Shown here: positions 16,489 through 24,577 of the stretch, piece after piece
Numbering within the stretch: the stretch's first letter is position 1
How the letters are laid out: every line of letters starts with the position of its first letter
Assembly: GCA_937868015.1 (NCBI GenBank)
Contig: CALMLW010000087.1
Location: 1 to 35,954 of the forward strand
Source of the DNA: an uncultured Synergistaceae bacterium
Lineage (GTDB): Bacteria; Synergistota; Synergistia; Synergistales; Aminiphilaceae
DNA length: 35,954 nucleotides
Direction: 5' to 3'
The notes under the pieces: model-generated
Told to the model about the DNA's origin: nothing
The model's database searches: none
What the model saw: only the letters and a program-made list of their open reading frames with translations
Made by a program: the position numbers and the translations under genes

Positions 16489-16549
16489 CGCCCCCTTTTC
16501 GGAGCTTCGGCGCCTTGGCGTCGGGGCCCGAAAAGGGGGCGGTTTTTTT
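16489..16549 (+). terminator. Strong Rho-independent terminator
   Basis: CGCCCCCTTTTCGG (16489-16502) and CCGAAAAGGGGGCG (16528-16541) form a perfect 14-bp stem, followed by G and seven T (16543-16549). It ends the glycogen unit just before the convergent minus-strand gene. Confidence 0.85.
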
Positions 16550-16577
16550 GAAGGCCCGAAAGGCTCACCCGGAGGGC

Positions 16578-17930
16578 TCACCCGAGGGCCGTGAGGGGGG
16601 CGTCGTCGGCGTGGAGCAGGCCGAGGGCCTCGTCGAAGGTCTCGGGGGTGCCGTCGTCCGGGAAGGTGGCCCCTTCCAAGGAGATCTCGGGGGGAAGGGA
16701 AAGGAACAAAGATGCGGCGGAGATGCGATCCTTGAGGCGTCCCTCCACCACCTTCCGTCCCGGGGCGTCGGTGTGGGGGAGCGCCAGGACCACGGCGTGG
16801 GGACCCGTTCTCCCCGCCACGTCCACGTTGCGGATGCTCTGGCCCATGTCGTGGCCCATCGATCTCATGGCGTCGGCGACGTTTTCCGGATCGTCTGCGG
16901 CCATCTCCCGGGCGTTGAGCAGGGTGAGGCGCACCAGCGACAGGAAGTATCCGTAGCGCCGGCTGCGGCGAAGCTCCTCCTGGAGGCGGCGGCGCAGCGG
17001 GGTCTCGGCCATGAGCCCCGTCTCCGGGTCGGTCTGGGCCAGGTAGGCCATGGCCTTGGTGGCGCGGTACCGTTCCGCCGTGGAGCACAGGGTGGGCCAG
17101 AGGGCCCGCAGAGCGTCGCCGTTGATGCGCCCCAAAGCCCCCTCCCGCCGGGAGAGGGCCAAAAATACCAGGGGTTGGGTTCCCCCGAGCAGGGTCCCCG
17201 CGAAGAGGGATCGGAGGTCGGCCTCCGCCATGGCGTCCCGCCACTCCCCTCCCTCGAGGCTCCAGCGCACCCACCACTCCGCCCCTTCTTCCACCGAAAG
17301 CCCCCCCAGGCGGCTCCCGGAGGCCTCCCCATGGGGGTCCCGGGCCAGACGGGCCAAGAAGGACTCTAGGCGACGGTCCTCCGGAGCCAGGAGAAAGGGG
17401 TGGGGGGCCTCCGTCAGGGGGGTCCACTGGCAGGAGGCGGAGTCCCACTGGAGGATCCCGGTCCAATCGAAGCCGAAAAACTCCGTAATGCAAGACGTCA
17501 GCGGGGCAAGGGCCTCGTGGGCGTGGTGCAGCCGGAGGAGGAAGGAAGCCTTTTCCCGCAGGGCGTGAAACCTCCGGGACGTCATCTGCTCGGAGCACTC
17601 GGGCATCACGGCGACGATCTCCCCCTCCGGGGTGGAGTGCAGGGCCAGGTCCACCAGATTCTCCCCGGGGACGAGCTCCCAGAGCACGTGGCGCCACCCC
17701 GGGGGGCCTCCGGAGGTCAAGGGGGTGAAGTCCCGGGGGCCCGGGAGCCCGGCAAAGAGGGTTTCCAGCGTGCAGGGGCACGGGACCTGCGTGGGCCAGA
17801 GCTCGCCGAAGGCCCCGTTCACCGAAGACACCACCAGGACGCCATCTTCGATGGAGCCCCGTAGCGCGGGCACGGGGAGGTGGGCGAAGAGCTCCTCCGA
17901 AATGGGGAGGCCGGGGGTCTCTTCGGTCAT
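16578..17930 (-). CDS. Degenerate GGDEF-domain protein
   Basis: A 450-residue cytoplasmic protein. Residues about 1-120 are unassigned, 150-290 look GAF-like (FHALREKASFLLRLHHAHEA, then an FFGFDWTGILQWD segment), and from about 295 there is a GGDEF-like fold beginning AQTDPETGLMAETPLRRRL. At the catalytic turn, where active diguanylate cyclases have RxGGDEF, this one has GRTGPHAVVLALPHTD. The metal and GTP residues are missing, so it probably makes no c-di-GMP and acts as a sensor or binding protein. The ATG at 17930 (GAGGAGG upstream) overlaps the stop of the preceding gene by 4 nt, so the two are coupled. Confidence 0.8.
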   Translation of the reverse strand: MTEETPGLPISEELFAHLPVPALRGSIEDGVLVVSSVNGAFGELWPTQVPCPCTLETLFAGLPGPRDFTPLTSGGPPGWRHVLWELVPGENLVDLALHSTPEGEIVAVMPECSEQMTSRRFHALREKASFLLRLHHAHEALAPLTSCITEFFGFDWTGILQWDSASCQWTPLTEAPHPFLLAPEDRRLESFLARLARDPHGEASGSRLGGLSVEEGAEWWVRWSLEGGEWRDAMAEADLRSLFAGTLLGGTQPLVFLALSRREGALGRINGDALRALWPTLCSTAERYRATKAMAYLAQTDPETGLMAETPLRRRLQEELRRSRRYGYFLSLVRLTLLNAREMAADDPENVADAMRSMGHDMGQSIRNVDVAGRTGPHAVVLALPHTDAPGRKVVEGRLKDRISAASLFLSLPPEISLEGATFPDDGTPETFDEALGLLHADDAPLTALG

Positions 17931-18628
17931 GCCGGGCCTCCTCGCTCCTGGGGCCCCTTTCGTCGCCTTTTCCAGGCCCAGGCTCCGGCTCCGGGGAGGA
18001 TCAGCAGGAGAGGGGCCATCCCCGGGGAGTTTCCCAAGGTGCATCCTCCCCCTCCCCCCCAGCCCCGGGTAAAGTCGTCCACATCGGTGAGCCCCGCCCC
18101 TACGGCCAGCCCCACGCGCACCACGCCGTTCGCCCGGGCGTCCAGGTCGTAGGGTCCCCCGTCTTCCACGTCGATGCGCACCTGGAGGTCCGCCACCCCC
18201 CAACTGCTGGCGTAGGAGGCGTAGCGCACGAAGCGGTCCCGAAGGCGGTCGTAGATGTGGACCGCCCCCAGCACGTTGGTGGGCAGCGTGCCCCACCCTC
18301 GGCGGTCCTCCAGGGCGAAGGAGAAGAGGGGGCGCCCTTCGGCCACGAAGGCCCGCCAGGCGGGGTCGGCATAGGCATTCAGCGATCCCGAATCGGCGTG
18401 AATGAAGGCCTCCTGAAGATCATAGGCCATCTCTCCCCGGTCCACGATGCGCCAAAGGCGCTCCGGCATGGCTTCCACGGCGGTGATCCCCGCCCCCCGG
18501 GAGAAGGCCACGTAGCCCCCCAGGTCTCGCAAGTAGAAATCACCCTTGGCCCAGGCCGGGGCGTGGCATGCTACCCCCAGGAGGACGGCCAGGATCGACG
18601 CCATCGCGGCCCTTTTCCAGGATCTCAT
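17927..18628 (-). CDS. Exported protein with Synergist-CTERM-like sorting tail
   Basis: A 233-residue exported protein of unknown function. Residues 1-27 are a signal peptide ending APAWA. The body contains FYLRDLGGYVAFSRGAG and repeated beta-like stretches (FSFALEDRRGWG, LQVRIDVEDGG). The C-terminus is a sorting tail: GWGGGGGCTLG (Cys196), a hydrophobic segment MAPLLLILPGAGAWAW, then KRRRK. A Gly run, Cys, helix and basic cluster is the pattern of the Synergist-CTERM signal, where a membrane protease or transferase is thought to act near the Cys. Start ATG at 18628. It lies 31 bp after hutU and overlaps the next gene by 4 nt. Confidence 0.85.
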   Translation of the reverse strand: MRSWKRAAMASILAVLLGVACHAPAWAKGDFYLRDLGGYVAFSRGAGITAVEAMPERLWRIVDRGEMAYDLQEAFIHADSGSLNAYADPAWRAFVAEGRPLFSFALEDRRGWGTLPTNVLGAVHIYDRLRDRFVRYASYASSWGVADLQVRIDVEDGGPYDLDARANGVVRVGLAVGAGLTDVDDFTRGWGGGGGCTLGNSPGMAPLLLILPGAGAWAWKRRRKGPQERGGPA

Positions 18629-18659
18629 GGTATTTTCCCCCCCCCGACCTTCCGGCGCC

Positions 18660-20687
18660 CTAACGGCCCCGAAGGGCCCGGGCCACGGCGTCCGTCACCA
18701 GGGCGTCGTCGGGAATGAAGGGCAAGGTGATGTGGTCCGTTCCCGGATGGGCCTCGTTGTAGCGGAGGCTCGTTTCGATGGAGTGGGGGCACCGGGCCCA
18801 GGCCCGGCGGGCCACCCCTCCCATGACGTCCCACGCCATGGAGAGCTCGATGGCCTCGTCGGCCCGCGCCGATCCGTCGAGGACCAGGCCGAAGCCCCCG
18901 TTGATGGATTTGCCGATGCCCACTCCACCGCCGTTGTGCAGGGCGATGAGGCTCATGCCTCGGGCGGCGTTGCCCGCATAGCACTGCACCGCCATGTCCG
19001 CAGTGATGTTGCTCCCGTCTCTGATGTTGGAGGTCTCCCGTAAGGGGGAATCGGTCCCCGAGACGTCGTGGTGGTCCCGGCCGATCATCACGGGGCCGAT
19101 CTCCCCCCGGCGTACCATGGCGTTGAAGGTCTTGGCGATCTTCATGCGCCCTTCGGCGTCCTGGTAAAGAATCCGGGCCTGGGTGCCCACCACGAGGCGG
19201 TTTTTCTCCGCGTCCCGGATCCAGACCCAGTTGTCCCGGTCCTGGGGGCGCCGGTGCGGATCGATGCACTCCATGGCGGCCTTGTCCGTTTTGCGAAGAT
19301 CTTCGGGATCGCCGGAGAGGCAGACCCAGCGAAAAGGACCGTAGCCGTAGTCGAAGAGCATGGGGCCCATGATGTCCTCCACGTAGGAGGGGAAGACGAA
19401 GCCGTCCTTTTCGTCCGCCCCCTTGCAGACCTCGGGGACCCCCGCGTCGTAGACCGCCTTGAGAAAGGCGTTGCCGTAGTCGAAGAAGTAGGTCCCCCGG
19501 TCCGTCAGGACCTTCACCAGCTCGAAGTGGCGCCGAAGGCTCTGGTCCACCAGACGGCGGAATTTTTCCCGGTCCTCCCGGAGAAGGGCGGTGCGTTCCT
19601 CGAAGGTGACGCCCTGGGGGCAGTACCCCCCGTCGTAGGGGGCGTGGCAGGAGGTCTGGTCCGAGAGCAGGTCGATGGATTCTCCGTGAGCCACGGCGTA
19701 TTCCAGGAGATCCACGATGTTGCCCTCGTAGGCGATGGAGGTGGGTTCCCGGCGCTCCAGGTGCTCTCGGGCGATGCGAAAGACCTCCCCGAGATCCGAC
19801 GAAGCGAAGCGCACCCACCCCTGGTCGGTGCGGGTGCGGATCCGGGAGGGATCCACCTCCGCCACCACCCCCACGGCGCCGGCGATCTCCGCCGCCTTGG
19901 GCTGGGCCCCGCTCATGCCCCCCAGCCCCGAGGAGACGAAGAGCCTTCCCCGGAGGTCACCGTCGTTTCCCAGGGAGAACTTCAGCCGTCCCGCGTTGAG
20001 GATGGTGTTGAAGGTGCCGTGGACGATGCCCTGGGGGCCGATGTACATCCATCCCCCTGCGGTCATCTGGCCGTAGTTGGACACCCCGATCTGCATGGCC
20101 CGGTGCCAGTTGGTGGGGTCGTCGTACATCCCCACGAAGAGGCCGTTGGTGATGATGACCCGGGGGGAGTTCTTACGAGACCGGAAGAGCCCCAGGGGGT
20201 GGCCGGACTCCACCACCAGGGTCTGCTCGTCGGTGAGGACTTCCAGATAGCGCATGATCAGGCGGTATTGCATCCAGTTCTGGCACACCTGCCCCGTTTC
20301 GCCGTAGGTCACCAGCTCGTAGGGGTAGAGGGCCACGGCGAAATCGAGGTTGTTGTCGATCATCACCTGAAAGGCCCGGCCTTCGAGGCACTTTCCCCGA
20401 TAGGCGTCGATGGGCTTGCCCCGGAGGGGTCCCGCAGGACGGAAGCGGTAGCCGTAGATCCTTCCCCGGGTTAGGAGCTCGTCGAGGAACTCCGGTGCCA
20501 GGGCGGCGTGGAGCTCTTCAGGGATGTAGCGCAGGGCGTTGCGCAGGGCGAGCTCTGTTTCGGCCCGGGACAGGGAGTACCCCCGGTCGGGGGCGCGGCG
20601 AATGCCGGGCTCGAAGGGAGGCATGGGCGGCAACACGGGATCGAGCCTCACGGTCATGGCGCGGGCGATGTGGTCATTGGAAAACAT
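18660..20687 (-). CDS. hutU: Urocanate hydratase, long form
   Basis: Converts urocanate to imidazolone propionate with a tightly bound NAD+, the second step of histidine breakdown. At 675 residues it belongs to the long type rather than the 550-residue Pseudomonas type. Recognisable blocks are GRIYGYRFRPAGPLRGKPID, YGETGQVCQNWMQYRLI, GLGGMSGAQPKAAEIAG, QTSCHAPYDGGYCPQG, PFRWVCLSGDPEDLRKTD and LHNGGGVGIGKSINGGFG. Start ATG at 20687 with AAGGAGGGA upstream; Met11 is a weaker alternative. The rest of the hut pathway (hutH, hutI, formiminotransferase) is not in the window. Histidine fermentation is common in Synergistota. Confidence 0.96.
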   Translation of the reverse strand: MFSNDHIARAMTVRLDPVLPPMPPFEPGIRRAPDRGYSLSRAETELALRNALRYIPEELHAALAPEFLDELLTRGRIYGYRFRPAGPLRGKPIDAYRGKCLEGRAFQVMIDNNLDFAVALYPYELVTYGETGQVCQNWMQYRLIMRYLEVLTDEQTLVVESGHPLGLFRSRKNSPRVIITNGLFVGMYDDPTNWHRAMQIGVSNYGQMTAGGWMYIGPQGIVHGTFNTILNAGRLKFSLGNDGDLRGRLFVSSGLGGMSGAQPKAAEIAGAVGVVAEVDPSRIRTRTDQGWVRFASSDLGEVFRIAREHLERREPTSIAYEGNIVDLLEYAVAHGESIDLLSDQTSCHAPYDGGYCPQGVTFEERTALLREDREKFRRLVDQSLRRHFELVKVLTDRGTYFFDYGNAFLKAVYDAGVPEVCKGADEKDGFVFPSYVEDIMGPMLFDYGYGPFRWVCLSGDPEDLRKTDKAAMECIDPHRRPQDRDNWVWIRDAEKNRLVVGTQARILYQDAEGRMKIAKTFNAMVRRGEIGPVMIGRDHHDVSGTDSPLRETSNIRDGSNITADMAVQCYAGNAARGMSLIALHNGGGVGIGKSINGGFGLVLDGSARADEAIELSMAWDVMGGVARRAWARCPHSIETSLRYNEAHPGTDHITLPFIPDDALVTDAVARALRGR

Positions 20688-20784
20688 CTCTATCCCTCCT
20701 TGTGTCCTTCGTCAGGTGCTATCATGGGGGAAGCTCCGGGGAGATGGCGGCGAAACCTCCCCCCGATTCCTCCTAAGGTACCCC

Positions 20785-20790
20785 ATTATA
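20785..20790 (-). promoter_or_regulatory. Candidate -10 for hutU
   Basis: On the minus strand TATAAT reads from 20790 to 20785, about 98 nt before the hutU ATG. No good -35 is visible. The AT-rich patch is conspicuous in this DNA. Confidence 0.4.
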
Positions 20791-20893
20791 TACCTCGGAG
20801 AGGGGAAAAGGCCTCCCTTTGGAGGGGGTTACCCCGAAAAGAGAGAGATTTTTGCGGCAAAGAGGGGATGACGGAGGCCCGTCGGGGGACTTT

Positions 20894-20916
20894 TGTGATA
20901 AAATAACTGTCCGTGT
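20894..20916 (+). promoter_or_regulatory. Promoter-like element matching that of the HD-GYP gene
   Basis: TGTGATAAAAT (20894-20904), then AACT and GTCCGTGT (20909-20916). The same two blocks occur at 905-926 with a spacer one base shorter. It lies 59 nt before the start at 20976. GACGG and CCGTC (20870-20883) form a small inverted repeat just upstream. Confidence 0.45.
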
Positions 20917-20975
20917 CTTACGGGGATCGGGGGGCGAAGCCCCCGCCCCCCTTTACTTTGGGAGGTCGAAAAAGG

Positions 20976-21419
20976 ATGCAGATGCCCATGCAGATCGGTT
21001 TGGACGAGCTCCTTTCCATGGTGATGGCCCGGATGGAGGGCATGGCCATGGCGGAAGAGAGCCTCAAGACCAAGTTCAACGTGTTGGCCCGGGCCCTTTA
21101 CCGCAAGGGGCTCCTGACGGACGAAGACGTGGTGGAGGCCCTGCGGGAGGAGTACCGTACCCTCAAGGAGCTGGGGGTCACGGGGGAGGTCCCGGGGGAG
21201 GACATGATCAAGGCCGTGGCGGAAAACATCCTCCAGTGGGTGCGCGGCGACGTACCCGCCATCCGTCAGGGGATGGAAGACTACGAGAAGAAGGTCCGGG
21301 AGCTCTCCGCCCAGGAGGCCCGTAAGCCACGCATCGACGTGGCGTCTCCCGCCTTGCTCTCCCAGCTGGATCGGGCCACGGGAAAGGCCCCTCGGGGAGG
21401 AAGCAAGCTCATCATCTAG
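20976..21419 (+). CDS. Small helical protein of unknown function
   Basis: A 147-residue soluble protein that I do not recognise. The N-terminus is Met-rich (several Met in the first 35 residues), and the middle is amphipathic helix (LYRKGLLTDEDVVEALREEY). LLTDEDVVEAL resembles the small helical GLI-type segments of regulatory or general-secretion domains, but this is not enough for a family call. The tail is basic and ends KLII. ATG 20976 lies 10 nt after GGGAGG; an ATG at 20982 is possible. It is transcribed from a promoter-like element shared with the HD-GYP gene and stands 120 bp before the glycan locus, with which it may or may not be cotranscribed. Confidence 0.7.
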   Translation: MQMPMQIGLDELLSMVMARMEGMAMAEESLKTKFNVLARALYRKGLLTDEDVVEALREEYRTLKELGVTGEVPGEDMIKAVAENILQWVRGDVPAIRQGMEDYEKKVRELSAQEARKPRIDVASPALLSQLDRATGKAPRGGSKLII

Positions 21420-21539
21420 CCGGCGGCCCCGTCCCTTTGGTGCCATCAAAGGCCCTCCCGGCGCGGGGTAAGGCCGGGGAGGCAGTGAAGGGTCCCAGGA
21501 GCTCTTCGAGGGGCCCTTTTGAAGAGAGAGGTTGATAGG

Positions 21540-22712
21540 ATGGATACCCGACGTATTCCCCTTTCCAGCGCCCAGATCGTGGACGACGACGTGGCGGCGG
21601 TGGTGCGGGCCCTCAGGTCCGGCCGCGTCGCCATGGGGCCCGAGATCCGGGGCTTCGAGGAGGAATTGGCGGCGGTGGCGGGGGTCCGCCACGCCGTGGC
21701 CTGCTCCAGCGGCACGGCGGCCCTCCACATGGCCCTCCTCGCCCTGGGGGTGGGCGAAGGGGACGTGGTGCTCACCACCCCCTTCAGCTTTGTGGCGAGC
21801 AGCAACGTGATCCTCATGGTGGGGGCGGTGCCCGTCTTCGTGGACATCGACCCCGGCACACTTTGCCCCTCTCCGGAGGAGCTACGGCGCACCATCGGCG
21901 CCCTGCGCCGGGGGGAACTCAGCTTTCCCAACGGAGAGCGGGTGGCCCCCCATCGGCTCAAGGCCCTTCTCCTCGTGGACGTCTTCGGCCTTCCCGCCCC
22001 CTGGGATCAGTACGAGGCCCTGGCTCGGGAAGAGGGGCTCGTGCTGCTGGAAGACAGCTGCGAGGCCCTGGGGAGCCGGGCCTTTGGCCGGGGCTGCGGC
22101 TCCTTCGGCCGGGCGGGGGCCTTCGCGTTCTATCCGAACAAGCAGATCACCACGGGGGAAGGGGGGGCGGTGGTGACGGACGACGACGAGGTGGCTGCCC
22201 TGTGCCGATCCTACGCGAACCAGGGGCGGGACGACTCCGGGGCGTGGCTCGCCCACGTGCGCCTGGGGTACAACTACCGCATGTCCGAGCTCACGGCGGC
22301 CCTGGGGCGATCCCAGATCTCCCGCCTCCCGACCATTCTGGAGCGCCGAAACCAAGTGGCGGAGCGCTACGGCGCCCTGCTCAAGGGCATCGAGGGGCTG
22401 AGGCTCCCCGAGCCCCCTTCCTGGTGTGACCGGGCGAGCTGGTTCGTGTACGTGGTGCTCCTCCCCGAGGGGACCCCCCGGGACGAGGTGCTGCGCCTCC
22501 TCTCCCGGCATGGGGTGGAAAATAGGGCCTACTTCACCCCCATTCCCCTCCAGCCCTTCTACGCCCATCGCTTCGGGTACCGCCGGGGAGACTTCCCCGA
22601 GATGGACCGGGTGTGTGATCGGGTGGCGGCTCTGCCCTTTTACACCGACCTTTCCCCCGAGGATCAGGATCATGTGGTCGAAACCCTCCGCCATGTTCTC
22701 CGCCCTGCGTGA
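21540..22712 (+). CDS. DegT/DnrJ/EryC1/StrS family sugar aminotransferase
   Basis: A PLP enzyme that aminates a keto-sugar nucleotide. The 390-residue protein begins IPLSSAQIVDDDVAAV, then has CSSGTAALHMALLALGVGEG, LLEDSCEALGS, and FYPNKQITTGEGG with the internal-aldimine lysine at Lys201. GYNYRMSELTAALGRSQ follows. The C-terminal RAYFTPIPLQPFY is typical of the family. Directly downstream is an NDP-sugar 4,6-dehydratase that would supply the 4-keto substrate, so it is likely a PglE-type enzyme making a 4-amino sugar. Start ATG at 21540, with GAGAGAGG 8 nt upstream. Confidence 0.92.
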   Translation: MDTRRIPLSSAQIVDDDVAAVVRALRSGRVAMGPEIRGFEEELAAVAGVRHAVACSSGTAALHMALLALGVGEGDVVLTTPFSFVASSNVILMVGAVPVFVDIDPGTLCPSPEELRRTIGALRRGELSFPNGERVAPHRLKALLLVDVFGLPAPWDQYEALAREEGLVLLEDSCEALGSRAFGRGCGSFGRAGAFAFYPNKQITTGEGGAVVTDDDEVAALCRSYANQGRDDSGAWLAHVRLGYNYRMSELTAALGRSQISRLPTILERRNQVAERYGALLKGIEGLRLPEPPSWCDRASWFVYVVLLPEGTPRDEVLRLLSRHGVENRAYFTPIPLQPFYAHRFGYRRGDFPEMDRVCDRVAALPFYTDLSPEDQDHVVETLRHVLRPA

Positions 22713-22728
22713 AGCCCAAAGGAGGATC

Positions 22729-24561
22729 GTGACCCTCTGGCTCTTCCTGGCGCGGCGGCGGGTCGCCGTGCTGTTCTGTGACGCGGGGGCCCTCTTTCTG
22801 GCGGTCTACCTGGGATACGCCCTGCGATTCACCATTTTCTTCGACTTGACCCAGGCGGGAAGCAATTTCTTCCGGGCCCTGCTGGTCTTCGAGGGAACGG
22901 TGCTGGGGACCTTCTGGCTGGGGGGGGTCTACCGGGTGCTCTGGTCCCAGGCGAGCGTGGAGGAGTACGTGCACCTCGCCGGGCTCTACGTCCTGGGGGT
23001 GTTTTTGTTCGGCCTGGCGGACAAGATGATCCCGGGCTTTGTCATGCCTCGCACTTCCCTGGCCATCATGGTGGTGACGGGCCTCCTCTTCGTCTCCGCC
23101 CTCCGGGCGTCCTGGCGGGCCTGCGCCCGGCCTATCTGCCCTCCGGGACCTCGCCCCCGGCGTACCATCATCGCCGGGGCGGGGGATGCGGGGGCCATGC
23201 TCGCCCGGGAGCTCCTGCGCCATGAGGGGGACATGGCCCCCGTGGGGTTCGTGGATGACGACCCCCAGAAGGGGCGCATGAAGGTGGCGGGGCTTCCGGT
23301 GCTGGGGCCCCTGGATTCGTTGTCCGAGGTCATCGCCCGGGAGGAGATCCAGGTGGTCCTGGTGGCCATGCCCTCCGCCCCGGGGCACGTGGTGCGCCGC
23401 CTGCTCTCTTTCACCGGGGATGCCTCGGTGGAGGTGCGGGTTCTTCCCTCCCTACGGGAGCTCGCCGGAGGCACCCTCTCCGTGAGCCGCCTTCGCACCT
23501 GTCGCCTGGAGGACCTGCTCTGTCGGGAGCCCGTGAAGCTGGATAACGATGGCATCGGGGAGATCATCCGGGGCAAGGTGGTGCTTGTCACCGGGGCGGG
23601 GGGGTCCATCGGCAGCGAGATCTGCCGCCAGATTCTGGACCACGCCCCCGGAGAGCTCCTCCTCCTGGGGCACGGAGAACACTCCCTCTACTGTCTGGGA
23701 GAGGAAATCTGCCGCCGGGCCAAAGAGACCCCCATGCGCCTGCTGGTGGCGGATGTGGCGGATCCGGTGGCCATGGCCCAGATCTTTTCCCGGTACACCC
23801 CGGCGGTGGTCTTTCACGCCGCCGCCCACAAGCACGTGCCCCTCATGGAGCACAACGCCCGGGAAGCCCTCCGGGTGAACGCCCTGGGGGGGTGGACCGT
23901 GGCGCGCCTGGCGGGAGAATACGGGGCCGAGCGCGTGGTGATGATCTCCACGGACAAGGCGGTGAACCCCACCAACGTCATGGGGGCCACCAAGCGGGTG
24001 GCGGAGCTTTTGCTCCAGGAGGCCCAGGAGGCCTACCCCGGCACGGCGTACATGGCGGTGCGCTTCGGCAACGTCCTGGGAAGTCGAGGGAGCGTGGTCC
24101 CCAAGTTCGAACAGCAGATCGCCGCCGGGGGGCCCCTCACGGTGACGGATCCCGAGATGCGACGCTACTTCATGCTCATCCCCGAAGCGGTGAGCCTGGT
24201 GCTCCAGGCCGGGTCCCTGGGGAGGGGGGGAGAGCTCTTCGTCCTCGACATGGGGGATCCCGTGCGGATCGTGGACCTGGCGGAGATGATCATCCGGCTC
24301 CACGGCCTGCGCCCCGGCGTAGACATTCCCATCGTCTTCTCGGGGCTTCGCCCCGGGGAGAAGCTCTTCGAGGAGCTCTTCTACGATCCCAAAAGCGTCT
24401 CCCGGACGAGCCACGACAAGATTTTTTTCACGCATCTCGGCGGCCTTCAGGGGGCGAAGCTCTCCCAGGCGGTGGAGGAGGGCCTGGGGGGAGACGACCC
24501 CGGGGTGAGGGAGATGCTAGGGCGGTGGGTCCCCACCTTTCGGGGGACGGAGAGGGCATAA
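22729..24561 (+). CDS. Membrane-bound NDP-sugar 4,6-dehydratase (PglF/WbpM/CapD family)
   Basis: A 610-residue protein with about four N-terminal membrane helices (to about residue 130), a CoA-binding-type Rossmann domain (RTIIAGAGDAGAMLAREL), and a C-terminal SDR domain. The latter has VLVTGAGGSIGSEICRQIL, FHAAAHKHVPLMEHN, and STDKAVNPTNVMGATKR, where Met replaces the SDR Tyr as in UDP-GlcNAc 4,6-dehydratases. It likely makes the 4-keto-6-deoxy sugar for the aminotransferase. The GTG at 22729 is chosen because AAAGGAGG sits just upstream, though only 3 nt away; ATG at 22672, overlapping degT, is the alternative and would add 19 residues. Confidence 0.92.
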   Translation: MTLWLFLARRRVAVLFCDAGALFLAVYLGYALRFTIFFDLTQAGSNFFRALLVFEGTVLGTFWLGGVYRVLWSQASVEEYVHLAGLYVLGVFLFGLADKMIPGFVMPRTSLAIMVVTGLLFVSALRASWRACARPICPPGPRPRRTIIAGAGDAGAMLARELLRHEGDMAPVGFVDDDPQKGRMKVAGLPVLGPLDSLSEVIAREEIQVVLVAMPSAPGHVVRRLLSFTGDASVEVRVLPSLRELAGGTLSVSRLRTCRLEDLLCREPVKLDNDGIGEIIRGKVVLVTGAGGSIGSEICRQILDHAPGELLLLGHGEHSLYCLGEEICRRAKETPMRLLVADVADPVAMAQIFSRYTPAVVFHAAAHKHVPLMEHNAREALRVNALGGWTVARLAGEYGAERVVMISTDKAVNPTNVMGATKRVAELLLQEAQEAYPGTAYMAVRFGNVLGSRGSVVPKFEQQIAAGGPLTVTDPEMRRYFMLIPEAVSLVLQAGSLGRGGELFVLDMGDPVRIVDLAEMIIRLHGLRPGVDIPIVFSGLRPGEKLFEELFYDPKSVSRTSHDKIFFTHLGGLQGAKLSQAVEEGLGGDDPGVREMLGRWVPTFRGTERA

Positions 24562-24577
24562 AGGAGGCACCAAGGGG

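Noticed and set aside
22672-22728. An earlier ATG start for the 4,6-dehydratase gene
   Set aside because: It would overlap the aminotransferase gene by 41 nt and ignore the strong AAAGGAGG; kept only as an alternative because the spacing to GTG 22729 is short.
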